The notes beneath the pieces are model-generated. The model was not told the DNA's origin. It did not search any database and saw only the letters and a list, made by a program, of their open reading frames with translations. DNA of 19,862 nucleotides from G039029935 sp039029935 (GTDB taxonomy: Bacteria; Chloroflexota; Anaerolineae; Caldilineales; Caldilineaceae): NCBI GenBank assembly GCA_039029935.1, contig JBCCFC010000073.1:1-19862 (forward strand), read 5' to 3'. Of the stretch, positions 1-7,205 are shown piece by piece. Position 1 is the first letter of the stretch; each line of letters opens with the position of its first letter. The position numbers and the translations under genes are program-made.

Positions 1-1921
1 TGCGGGCTTGATCAAAATCTGTGCCAGTGATTTTTTCCCAGCGTGTTTCGAGCGCGTCTTTGACATAGAGTCCACGTGCTGTGGCAAGATAGACGTTGCC
101 ATTGGGATGGTAGACGAGATCGTTAAGCCCGAAATCAGGGCCTTGGAAGCCGCCACCGATCACCTCGCGCAGACCCAGTGACGAGAATTCCCACGTGGTG
201 CCAGCATTGCTCGTAAACCAGACGCCATCGCCATCGGCAATCCACAGACGACCAACGCCGAAGGGATCCGTTGTGATGGCCTTGACACCGCGAGGCATAG
301 GTTCGCGCCCCGGTGTAATGCGACGCCAGTCACTGCCGATGTTGTTCGTCAAGGCGACGACACTGCCACTATTGGTGTTGCTGGTTCCTGCAACATAGAG
401 AAAGTCCCAGTTGGGGACGGTGGGTGTGGGGTCGCCAACAAAAGGTGCAACGGCGATATCAACGACATAATGATTGTCCCATAAGGCGAGGGGGGAATTA
501 TCTGGGCGTGGCATCCATGTGCCACCACCATCGACCGAGAGATAGAGGTCCTCACAATCAGCCGCCAACACGATTTCGGTATCAGCAGGGTGCGCCAATA
601 GGATGCGCATTCCACGACCTGCTGGCAACTCGATCCAATTCCCACCACCGTCGAGCGACTTATACATGGGTGGCGCAATATCTGTGGCAATATCTATAGC
701 ATCGCCTGCAACAGGACAGGGTGTGCCTGCACCGCTATAGAGGACATTCGGGTTGAAGGGGCTGACCACAAAGTCGCGCACAGGTGGTGTTGTGTTCACC
801 AATTTCCATTCACGTGCGCTGTCGGTTGACTGGTAGAGCCAGCCATTTTCACCATAGGCATAGACAGTCTCGCGGAAGCGGTCGCCGATTAAGTGGGCGG
901 CTGCAATTGTGCCAACGCGCAGGGAAGTGCTTGCGACGCGGGTGATAGGGGTGGATGTCTCTGCGGGAAGGCGGAAGAACGAAAATAGCCCTGTCCCTGT
1001 ATTTGCACTGGCGGGTGTCGGTGTTACGGCTGGTGCGGTGGCTGGTGTTGCGGTAGGACGCATAAATTGTGTACCGCCAGTGGTACCCACTTCATCGGAA
1101 ACCGCTGTCGGTGTTATCTCCTCAAAAACATCATCTGTGGCCGTCGCGGATGGCGTGGGTGTTGGTTCACTTGTATCTGTTGGCGTGGGCGTTAACGATG
1201 GGCTAACGGTTTCACTAACGACAAGCGTTGCTGTGACTGTAACAGGCTCAGACGTGATAGGAACAAGCGTTGTAGTTGGCGTTTCAGCGATGACTGTACT
1301 CGTGGGTGTCGTTGTACTTAGGACGGTACTTGTCCCCGTTGGCATGACAGTCTCTGTCGGTGTTTCGGTTAGAACAGCCGTTGGCGTGGCGACTGGTGTG
1401 TTGGTTGCTGTATTGATGACAGCTAGCGTGGGTGTTGATGTAACGGTAGGTGTATCCGTATTGGTTGGCAATGGTGTAACTGTTGGCTCAGATGTTGCTG
1501 TAGCCGTTGGCTCAGATGTTGCTGTAGCCGTTGGCTCAGATGTTGCTGTAGCCGTTGGCTCAGATGTTGCTGTAGCCGTTGGTTCAGATGTCGGTGTAAC
1601 CGTTGGCTCAGATGTCGGTGTAGCCGTTGGCTCAGATGTCGGTGTAGCCGTTGGCTCAGATGTCGGTGTAACCGTTGGCTCAGATGTTGATGTAGCCGTT
1701 GGTTCAGACGTTGGTGTAATCGTTGGCTCAGATGTCGGTGTAATCGTTGGTGTTGGAAGTGGTGATGTTGGGACAGTTTGTTGATTTTGTTTTGCGATCA
1801 TACTTGCGTCAGAGATAGCGGTTTCGGATGACCCTTGGGCTGTCGAAGCGGCCAGTGGCACGAGAACCAGACTCAACATCAATACAACAACGATGATTAA
1901 CACTCGGATAAATTGCTTCAT
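1..1921 (-). CDS. Secreted Pro/Thr-linker Asp-box beta-propeller protein, C-terminus beyond window
   Basis: The reading frame is open from the ATG at 1921 to the left edge, giving 640 residues with no stop; the 3' end lies outside the window. An AGAGGA ribosome site sits 6 nt before the ATG. Residues 1-27 are a signal peptide (MKQFIRVLIIVVVLMLSLVL, then an Ala-rich cleavage area). Residues about 45-300 are a Pro/Thr/Ser linker that includes eleven 8-residue TSEPTxTx repeats. From about residue 340 onward there are Asp-box-like turns (STDSAREW, SLDGGGNW, SVDGGGTW, TSNAGTTW), as in sialidase/BNR, sortilin and YCF48-like propellers. I infer an exported or surface propeller on a flexible stalk; ligand and activity are unknown. 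It is separated from the upstream minus-strand gene by an intrinsic terminator, so it is probably its own transcription unit. Antisense ORFs here, including a long Val/Gly-rich one, are shadows of the linker. Confidence 0.85.
   Translation of the reverse strand, partial: MKQFIRVLIIVVVLMLSLVLVPLAASTAQGSSETAISDASMIAKQNQQTVPTSPLPTPTITPTSEPTITPTSEPTATSTSEPTVTPTSEPTATPTSEPTATPTSEPTVTPTSEPTATATSEPTATATSEPTATATSEPTATATSEPTVTPLPTNTDTPTVTSTPTLAVINTATNTPVATPTAVLTETPTETVMPTGTSTVLSTTTPTSTVIAETPTTTLVPITSEPVTVTATLVVSETVSPSLTPTPTDTSEPTPTPSATATDDVFEEITPTAVSDEVGTTGGTQFMRPTATPATAPAVTPTPASANTGTGLFSFFRLPAETSTPITRVASTSLRVGTIAAAHLIGDRFRETVYAYGENGWLYQSTDSAREWKLVNTTPPVRDFVVSPFNPNVLYSGAGTPCPVAGDAIDIATDIAPPMYKSLDGGGNWIELPAGRGMRILLAHPADTEIVLAADCEDLYLSVDGGGTWMPRPDNSPLALWDNHYVVDIAVAPFVGDPTPTVPNWDFLYVAGTSNTNSGSVVALTNNIGSDWRRITPGREPMPRGVKAITTDPFGVGRLWIADGDGVWFTSNAGTTWEFSSLGLREVIGGGFQGPDFGLNDLVYHPNGNVYLATARGLYVKDALETRWEKITGTDFDQAR
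1485..1748. repeat. 24-bp tandem repeat, 11 units, coding TSEPTxTx
   Basis: Eleven consecutive 24-bp units start at 1485, 1509 and so on to 1725. Each contains ggctcagatg or a one- to two-base variant. Read on the minus strand each unit encodes TSEPT plus a variable Ala/Val/Ile-Thr pair. The first four units on the plus strand are nearly identical (gttgctgtagcc), which suggests recent expansion; the others carry gtcggtgtaacc-type variants. The length is a multiple of three, so copy-number change keeps the frame. Confidence 0.95.
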
Positions 1922-2019
1922 TTTCGTCCTCTTTTCGATACTCTGCTTTGTTACGCTACTTTGTGACTTTAATGTCATTGGATATAGGAAATGCATCATT
2001 GGCTTCTACTGATGAAGAC

Positions 2020-2049
2020 GAAAAAAAGGCCGCTGGGTAACGGCCTTTT
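2020..2049 (-). terminator. Intrinsic terminator after the exported protein gene
   Basis: AAAAGGCCG at 2024-2032 pairs perfectly over 9 bp with CGGCCTTTT at 2041-2049 around an 8-nt loop. In the minus-strand transcript the stem is followed by seven Ts. It lies about 54 nt after the stop codon of the 2103-2873 gene and before the promoter region of the 1921 gene. The 3' flank on the plus strand also has TTTT, so weak bidirectional action is possible. Confidence 0.85.
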
Positions 2050-2102
2050 ATGCTACGATAAATTGCTTAGGAGAGCGGACTATATAATTTTGTGTAAAGA
2101 TA

Positions 2103-2873
2103 TTAGTAAGAATAACGAGGATAGGTGTAACGCCACACTGGATACGGACTTTGTTCTTGCACAGAGGAGGCTGGCACAGAAGAGGCTGGCACAGATGTGG
2201 CAGTGGGGATGGGCGTTGGCTGTTGTGCGGGTGGCAACGGTTGCCAGAAGGTGCGCATTTTGCTGACAAAGTTGGGATCCCCCCCGCGAATTTCCCGTTC
2301 ACCAATCACAAAGGTATAGCGACCACGCTGCCCATTAGGATGCCACACGGCCACCAAGTAGTCACCATCTTCGGTCAGTGGCACATATCGCTCCTGACGA
2401 TCCCAATAACGGGTACGGCTAAACGGCTCAAAGAAGATGGGGGCCTCACGGTTGGGGTCGGCAATCACCACCGCACCGATATTGTCACCCGCTGGCATCT
2501 GGATGGACGCAGGCAGTATTGTGGCTGGCAATCCCGGACCCATGAGAACAATCTCTGGTGCAAAATAATCCTGCCCCTCAATCTGTGGAATCGACATCGC
2601 CAACAAGACGCGTTGACCTGCGACGCCTTGGAATGCAAAGTAATCAACATCGCTAATACCATCAGCGACACCAGTATCCAAATCCGCATAAACCGCTGTT
2701 GAAATGGTCGCATCTGGTACAAAATAGGGGGCAGAAAAGGTGAATTCATTGTCCTCAAAATAGGGTTGATGCGCATAAACACTCGTCACTGATAGTACAC
2801 CACAAATCACAAAAACGCTCAAAACATAAGTTACCAACCGACTCAATTTAATGATCACGAAATTACCCTCCAT
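2103..2873 (-). CDS. Exported hypothetical protein, about 250 residues
   Basis: I do not recognise a named family. From the ATG at 2873 the product is 256 residues. A better start is probably the GTG at 2858: a GGAGGG sequence lies 7 nt before it and overlaps the upstream ATG. That start gives a 251-residue protein with a clean signal peptide (hydrophobic core LVTYVLSVFVICGVL, then VYAHQ). The mature part looks like a beta-rich domain: YADLDTGVADGISDVDYFAF resembles the opening of pre-peptidase C-terminal (PPC)-like modules, and there is a later DYLVAVWHPN strand. The C-terminus has a Pro/Gln segment with a tandem SVPAS repeat and an aromatic tail (YPVWRYTYPRYSY). It follows serC on the same strand with a repeat-filled spacer, so co-transcription is possible. 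The terminator at 2020-2049 ends the unit. Confidence 0.75.
   Translation of the reverse strand: MEGNFVIIKLSRLVTYVLSVFVICGVLSVTSVYAHQPYFEDNEFTFSAPYFVPDATISTAVYADLDTGVADGISDVDYFAFQGVAGQRVLLAMSIPQIEGQDYFAPEIVLMGPGLPATILPASIQMPAGDNIGAVVIADPNREAPIFFEPFSRTRYWDRQERYVPLTEDGDYLVAVWHPNGQRGRYTFVIGEREIRGGDPNFVSKMRTFWQPLPPAQQPTPIPTATSVPASSVPASSVQEQSPYPVWRYTYPRYSY
2167..2196. repeat. 15-bp in-frame tandem repeat, 2 units (SVPAS)
   Basis: Two units of GAGGCTGGCACAGA(A/T) occupy 2167-2181 and 2182-2196, with a degenerate partial copy just before. They encode SVPAS-SVPAS in the C-terminal linker of the exported protein. The unit length keeps the frame. Confidence 0.85.
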
Positions 2874-2885
2874 TCTGAAAAAACA

Positions 2886-2951
2886 AATTCACCTTGTCAC
2901 CCTGTCACCCCATCACCTTGTCACCCTGTCACACTCTATCTCCCCATCACC
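2886..2951. repeat. 8-bp short tandem repeat array between serC and the exported gene
   Basis: Read on the transcribed minus strand, this is GGTGATGG, then a 10-nt variant carrying the serC stop TAG, then TGTGACAG, GGTGACAA, GGTGATGG, GGTGACAG, GGTGACAA and GGTGAATT. The array therefore begins inside the last codons of serC (EVMGR-stop) and fills most of the 62-nt spacer. Units contain TGA at 8-nt spacing, which closes all three frames. Confidence 0.85.
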
Positions 2952-4129
2952 TCATCAAACGCCCACTCTAGCCAAGGCAACAACGCTTGAATGTCAGTCT
3001 GCTCAATCGTTGCCCCTCCCCACACACGGAACCCCGGCGGTGCATCTCGATAGGAACCAATGTCATAGGCCACACCTTCCTCATCCAGCAACGACACCAT
3101 CTGCTTGGTCAGGCGCGCTTGCTCATTGGCGGAGAGCGCTTGATAGGTTGGGTCCACAATCTTGAGACAAATCGACGTACAGGATCGTGTAGCTGGATCA
3201 ACGGCCAAAAAGTCAACCCAATCTGTCTGTGCCACCCACTCGGCGATGGTGGTAAGATTGGCCTCGGACCGTTCCACCAATGTTGACAATCCACCAATAC
3301 GCGCACCCCAGCGAAGTCCATCAAGCGCATCTTCCACACAGAGCATAGAGGGCGTGTTGATGGTCGAACCTTCAAAAATGCCCTGATTGAGTTGGTTCTG
3401 CCCATCCTTACCAGCTTTGGTCATACAGAAAATTTTGGGCATAGGCCAAGGCGGACTATAGGATTCAAGTCGCTCAATCGCTCGTGGACTTAGCACCAAC
3501 ATACCATGTGCAGCCTCACCGCCCATCGCCTTCTGCCACGACCATGTGACCACATCCAGTTTTTGCCAAGGCAGGTCCATCGCAAAGGCCGCAGATGTTG
3601 CATCGCAAATGGTCAACCCTTGGCGGTCATCTGCAATCCAGTCTGCATTGGGCACACGAACACCAGAGGTTGTGCCATTCCACGTAAAGACGACATCACG
3701 GTTTGTGTCTACCTGTGATAAATCTGGTATTTCACCATAATCAGCGATGAAGAAACGGCAGTCCTCTAGTTTGAGCTGCTTCTGTGCATCTGTCACCCAA
3801 CCCTTGCCAAAGGTCTCCCATGCCACCATGTCTACACCACGTGGACCCAGCAGCGACCACATGGTCATCTCAACCGCACCTGTATCCGACGCGGGGACGA
3901 TGCCACAAAGATAGTCATCGGGTACTCCCAACAACGCCTTGGACTCCTCAATAACCGCATGCAAACGGGCTTTGCCTTGCTTGGCGCGATGGGATCGCCC
4001 AAGCAAGGCATCATTTAGCGATTCCAATGTCCAACCGGGACGCTTGGCACAAGGACCCGATGAAAAATTTGGGTTGACAGGTCGTACCTCTGGTTTGACA
4101 CGACTTGTCTGTGTTTTTTCTATTGACAT
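2936..4129 (-). CDS. serC: Phosphoserine aminotransferase
   Basis: A 397-residue class V PLP aminotransferase that converts 3-phosphohydroxypyruvate and glutamate to phosphoserine in cytosolic serine biosynthesis; family members also act in the B6 pathway. Visible features: NFSSGPCAKRPGW at residues 20-33, the family N-terminal substrate/phosphate loop; SDTGAVEM at 81-88 in the PLP-phosphate-binding position; TWNGTTSGVR at 149-158; D176 in CDATSA as pyridine-nitrogen partner; and K200 in SWQKAMGGE as the Schiff-base lysine. Length and motifs fit the archaeal/alphaproteobacterial-type SerC. An AGGAAG site lies 7 nt before the ATG. serA and serB are not nearby. The last codons and stop run into an 8-bp tandem repeat array. 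The upstream region is shared with the divergent nitroreductase and contains structured repeat copy 1. Confidence 0.93.
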   Translation of the reverse strand: MSIEKTQTSRVKPEVRPVNPNFSSGPCAKRPGWTLESLNDALLGRSHRAKQGKARLHAVIEESKALLGVPDDYLCGIVPASDTGAVEMTMWSLLGPRGVDMVAWETFGKGWVTDAQKQLKLEDCRFFIADYGEIPDLSQVDTNRDVVFTWNGTTSGVRVPNADWIADDRQGLTICDATSAAFAMDLPWQKLDVVTWSWQKAMGGEAAHGMLVLSPRAIERLESYSPPWPMPKIFCMTKAGKDGQNQLNQGIFEGSTINTPSMLCVEDALDGLRWGARIGGLSTLVERSEANLTTIAEWVAQTDWVDFLAVDPATRSCTSICLKIVDPTYQALSANEQARLTKQMVSLLDEEGVAYDIGSYRDAPPGFRVWGGATIEQTDIQALLPWLEWAFDEVMGR

Positions 4130-4169
4130 AAATCAACTTCCTGCCTGTGTGATGATTTGTAATTTTTTG

Positions 4170-4243
4170 TTGAATAGGAAAGTATAAACCAGTATCACAG
4201 ATTGGTTATCTGTGGCGCAGGTAGCCAACCTGCGATACTATCC
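4170..4243 (+). repeat. Dispersed structured repeat, copy 1
   Basis: This 74-bp element is identical to 4894-4967 except at four positions. It contains hairpin CACAGAT-TGGTT-ATCTGTG, then hairpin CGCAGGT-AGCCA-ACCTGCG, enclosed by a near-palindromic outer stem (GGAAAGTAT against ATACTATCC, one mismatch). It lies between divergent serC and the nitroreductase, in the probable 5' leader of the latter, 27 nt before its start codon. Confidence 0.9.
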
Positions 4244-4270
4244 ATTGTTCTGAGATGAGAGGAGAAAAAC

Positions 4271-4882
4271 ATGGACTACGATTTGGCTTCGGTTGATTAT
4301 ATTTTGCAGACCACACGCAGTGTACGGAAACGGCTTGATTTGACCCGTCCTGTAGAGCGCGATGTTGTGATGGCATGTATGGAGATTGCATTACAGGCTC
4401 CCTCTGCAAGCAACACACAGCGGTGGCGGTGGGTAATCGTCACCGATCCCGATAAGAAAGCACAGATCGGCGCATATTACCAGAAATCATATGCCAACTA
4501 TACGGCTCCCGAAGCCAAACTAGCGGACTCGGCTTCACACTTGGCAGCGCATATGGGCGAGGTCCCGATGATGATTTTTGGCTGTGTCGAGGGGCGTCCC
4601 CAACCAAACCAAAACGCAGCAGGGCTGTATGGGTCCATTATTCCTGCCGCCTGGTCGCTGATGTTGGCGCTGCGCGCACGGGGGATTGGTGCGGCATGGA
4701 CGACGCTGCATCTGGCCTATGAAAAGGAATGCAATGCTGTGCTGGGCATCCCTGATGATGTGACGACAGCTGTGCTTCTCCCCGTTGCCTATTTCACGGG
4801 CGAAACCTTTAAGATTGCCAAACGGACTCCGGCTGCTGAAGTGACGTATTGGGATGCATGGGGTGTCACGATGGATGTTTAG
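4271..4882 (+). CDS. Nitroreductase-family FMN oxidoreductase
   Basis: A 203-residue protein of the nitroreductase superfamily, probably a cytosolic FMN-dependent NAD(P)H oxidoreductase acting on nitro compounds, quinones or a cofactor-like substrate. The exact substrate cannot be read from sequence. Visible features: TTRSVRKRLD at about residues 14-23, the FMN phosphate-binding RxxR start typical of the family; QAPSASNTQRWRWVIV at about 42-57, the PS-x-x-N-x-Q-x-W flavin motif; and the late RARGIGAAWTTLHL and IPDDV-to-PVAYFTGE segments that form the flavin-binding fold. Family length is about 180-220, so it is complete. AGGAG lies 6 nt before the ATG. The gene stands alone, flanked on both sides by same-orientation copies of the 74-bp structured repeat, one in the leader and one just after the stop. 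Confidence 0.88.
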   Translation: MDYDLASVDYILQTTRSVRKRLDLTRPVERDVVMACMEIALQAPSASNTQRWRWVIVTDPDKKAQIGAYYQKSYANYTAPEAKLADSASHLAAHMGEVPMMIFGCVEGRPQPNQNAAGLYGSIIPAAWSLMLALRARGIGAAWTTLHLAYEKECNAVLGIPDDVTTAVLLPVAYFTGETFKIAKRTPAAEVTYWDAWGVTMDV

Positions 4883-4893
4883 CGTGACATTAA

Positions 4894-4967
4894 TTGAATA
4901 GGACAGTATAAACCAGTATCACAGATTGGCTATCTGTGACGCAGGTAGCCAACCTGCGATACTGTCC
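4894..4967 (+). repeat. Dispersed structured repeat, copy 2
   Basis: A direct copy of 4170-4243. The outer stem is perfect here: AGGACAGTAT at 4900-4909 pairs with ATACTGTCCT over 10 bp. Inside are TCACAGAT-TGGCT-ATCTGTGA (8-bp stem) and CGCAGGT-AGCCA-ACCTGCG (7-bp stem). Loop TGGCT is the reverse complement of loop AGCCA. It sits between the convergent nitroreductase and 4975 genes and occupies nearly all of the 92-nt gap, so it may also act as a transcript 3' end, though no T-run follows. Confidence 0.92.
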
Positions 4968-4974
4968 TTTGCCC

Positions 4975-6207
4975 CTACAGCTTTGGCGTGGCCGTCGGCT
5001 CCACCGTCACGGGCAAATCTTCACAGACCACATTATCAACAGGTCGATTACCCTCTGTATCCAAGTTATGCACATCATAGTTGACAGTGGACCAGCAATG
5101 GAGAAAACAGTTATTTGCGATCACTTGGCTAGAGAAGTCGTTACAATCATAAAGATCGCCGCGACTGCAATAGAGACAGGCATTGTGGGGTGTTTCCGTC
5201 GGCGTTGGCGTGAGTGTCTGGGTTGGTGTGGATGGAATGGGTGTCTGCGTAACCGTCGGCGTGGGTGTCACCGTTGGTGTTGCCGTCTGATAGACCAATG
5301 GGGCTTGTTCGACCTCATTGTTGAGTGCAGCAGCCTCAATCCAGCCATTGTTTGCCAATTGATACCAGTCCCCCTCGGATAAACGGTTCCGAATTTCCAC
5401 CAATGAACCTGCTTGCACGACACCGATTGCTTCGGATGTTGTTGATGGCTCCAGATAAACCTGCGCTTCACGCACCACATCGACATACCGCCAAATCCCT
5501 CGCATATCTGCTTGCGCCTGTGCCTGCGCTTGGGCAAGGTCTTGGCGTGTATAGACCTTGGGCGTGGGTGTCACCTCGACCACTTCACCCGTGACCAGCG
5601 TGACCGTAAACACACGGTTACTTTCCAGTGGCAACGAGTTGTAGATATCACTTGTGCCAATCCATTGCGTGTACCCCAACTTGACCAGCTCTTCGTTGAC
5701 CCATGTTCCATCTTTTAGATAGACATCATAACGTGTCAACACTGGGTTTGAGCGGTCAGGGTTATGACCCAAGTAGACTTTCTGCCCACCAACCAACAGG
5801 CGGTGACTACGTGCTGCCTCATCGCCTAATTGACCATAGGTAGGCGGTGCAATCAAATACCGATAGCCAACCACCTCTGCCTCCTGTTGTCCCTCAATCT
5901 GCACCTCAATGCGGTCGCCACTGACCACACGTACCACCGCTGCGGGGATACCCAAGACACTGGTGGGCAGGGGCGTAAATGTGACCCAAGGCGTCATCGT
6001 TACTGTTGGTGTAGATGTAATTGTTGGCGTGAACGTGGGCGGCACCTCATCCTGTGCCTCATCCGTAAATTGATAAATGATTAACAGAATAAACAGTAGG
6101 ACAATGATTGCCAAGAGCGCAATCCCCACCCATTTCCCCACAGATTTTAAGACACTGGTTGTGCCACCTGAACCGCCAGACCTGCCAGACCCACCTAAAT
6201 TGTTCAT
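4975..6207 (-). CDS. Membrane-anchored protein with degenerate SNase domain, SH3-like domain and Excalibur-like tail
   Basis: The product is 410 residues. A Gly/Ser-rich N-terminus (1-20) precedes one membrane segment (about 26-47, WVGIALLAIIVLLFILL) and a Thr/Pro stalk (56-83). Residues 91-182 align by eye with staphylococcal-nuclease domains: VVSGDRIEV, then EAARSHRLLVGGQKVYL, then LTRYDVYLKDGTWVNEELVKLGY. D98 and R159 match catalytic-region Asp21 and Arg87, and R116 may match Arg35. The Asp40 and Glu43 positions are Pro and Tyr in IAPPTYG, so nuclease activity is doubtful. Residues 236-297 look like a bacterial SH3 domain. After a second Thr/Pro linker, residues 344-399 (CLYC, YDCNDFSSQ, DVHNLD, VVCEDLP) resemble the Cys-rich Excalibur calcium-binding domain, often found with SNase domains, here extended by extra cysteines. 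Probably extracytoplasmic. No clear Shine-Dalgarno sequence precedes the ATG. Confidence 0.78.
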   Translation of the reverse strand: MNNLGGSGRSGGSGGTTSVLKSVGKWVGIALLAIIVLLFILLIIYQFTDEAQDEVPPTFTPTITSTPTVTMTPWVTFTPLPTSVLGIPAAVVRVVSGDRIEVQIEGQQEAEVVGYRYLIAPPTYGQLGDEAARSHRLLVGGQKVYLGHNPDRSNPVLTRYDVYLKDGTWVNEELVKLGYTQWIGTSDIYNSLPLESNRVFTVTLVTGEVVEVTPTPKVYTRQDLAQAQAQAQADMRGIWRYVDVVREAQVYLEPSTTSEAIGVVQAGSLVEIRNRLSEGDWYQLANNGWIEAAALNNEVEQAPLVYQTATPTVTPTPTVTQTPIPSTPTQTLTPTPTETPHNACLYCSRGDLYDCNDFSSQVIANNCFLHCWSTVNYDVHNLDTEGNRPVDNVVCEDLPVTVEPTATPKL

Positions 6208-6271
6208 ACTTAGTTTGGTTTACCGTTTCGTTTTCTTCAAATGCTTTGACATTATGATTGTTTTGAATTTA

Positions 6272-6300
6272 TAATAACATTAGGGTGGCAAAAGATGTAA
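6272..6300 (-). promoter_or_regulatory. Possible promoter for the SNase-like gene
   Basis: On the minus strand TTACAT (6295-6300) is followed after 17 nt by TTATTA (6272-6277), a loose sigma-70 match about 65 nt before the ATG at 6207. The 267-bp divergent spacer is AT-rich; a TATGAT at 6431-6436 could be the -10 element of the urease cluster, but it has no convincing -35 at the right distance. Confidence 0.3.
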
Positions 6301-6474
6301 TTCACGAACCTGTAGTCAACGCTTTGGATAATCCCCCGTCTTTGTTTTGGTTTGCATCATATACAAGATACACAAATTTTCTCTCAATAATTTTGGGTAT
6401 ATTTCACCTTTTCTTTACGCTTAGATTCGATATGATAGACTCATCTTTAAAATGTGAGAATTTTCTTGGACACC

Positions 6475-7203
6475 ATGCAACAACCATCAGATAACGCTCT
6501 ACTACACATGCTACAATTGGCCGACAGCGCATTTCCTATCGGTGCAGCGGCACACTCGTATGGCCTAGAGACGTTGGTCACAATGGAACAGCTTACACCA
6601 TCGGTTCTGCCTGATTTTTTGCGTGATTATTTGGCCGAAGTAGGATTGATAGAAGCCTCTTTTTGTCATGCAGCCTATCATTTAGGTGATGCTTTATCTA
6701 CTGACACTAATGCGCTCACCCACTTTATGACCCAATGGCAGTGGCTCAATCTATGCTTCTCCGCAATGAAGCCTGCTCAGGAGAGCCGTGTTGCCAGCTT
6801 GACCTTGGGGCGGCGATTGTTGCAGACTGCATGGGGATTCATGGCCGATTCGCCGACACAACCGCTACAACAGGTTTGGCAGATGACGAAAAACGAAGGG
6901 ATTGACGTCCATCACGCGACAATCTTTGGGCTGCTTATGCAGTCGATTGGCATCGCTCCTCTATCAGCCACACTTGCCTTTTTGCAACAGATGGTCAATG
7001 GCCTGCTCTCTGCCTGTCAACGATTGTTTCCACTGGGGCAGAACCACGCCATGCAAATCCTCTGGCAACTTGCCCCTGTCATCCAGAAGACTGCCCAGCA
7101 AAGCATTGACACGCCTGTTGACGCGTTGTACTGGTCTAGCCCCATGCTTGATGTTGCCAGTATGCGTCATGCCACATTGCCTGTACGCCTGTTTATCAGC
7201 TAA
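6475..7203 (+). CDS. ureF: Urease accessory protein UreF
   Basis: An all-alpha accessory protein that, in known ureases, binds UreD on the apoenzyme and recruits the UreG GTPase to gate nickel delivery. The conserved N-terminus LQLADSAFPIGAAAHSYGLE is clear, as is SAMKPAQESRVASLTLGRRLL in the middle. The product is 242 residues from the ATG at 6475. An in-frame GTG at 6454 would add seven residues with no family support, while a GGA lies 6 nt before the ATG, so 6475 is preferred. It is the first gene of the cluster. ureD begins 2 nt after its stop, which implies translational coupling and fits the stoichiometric UreF-UreD complex. Confidence 0.93.
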   Translation: MQQPSDNALLHMLQLADSAFPIGAAAHSYGLETLVTMEQLTPSVLPDFLRDYLAEVGLIEASFCHAAYHLGDALSTDTNALTHFMTQWQWLNLCFSAMKPAQESRVASLTLGRRLLQTAWGFMADSPTQPLQQVWQMTKNEGIDVHHATIFGLLMQSIGIAPLSATLAFLQQMVNGLLSACQRLFPLGQNHAMQILWQLAPVIQKTAQQSIDTPVDALYWSSPMLDVASMRHATLPVRLFIS

Positions 7204-7205
7204 TC

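Noticed and set aside
909..1784. Long plus-strand ORF of Val/Gly/Ser repeats
   Set aside because: It is antisense to the TSEPT linker of the minus-strand secreted protein, which has a signal peptide, ribosome site and propeller domain.
4170..4967. Composite transposon carrying the nitroreductase
   Set aside because: The flanking copies are direct 74-bp non-coding elements with no transposase, and no target duplication is evident.
4975..6207. Active secreted thermonuclease
   Set aside because: Key acidic catalytic positions are Pro and Tyr in this sequence, so only a nuclease-like fold is claimed.
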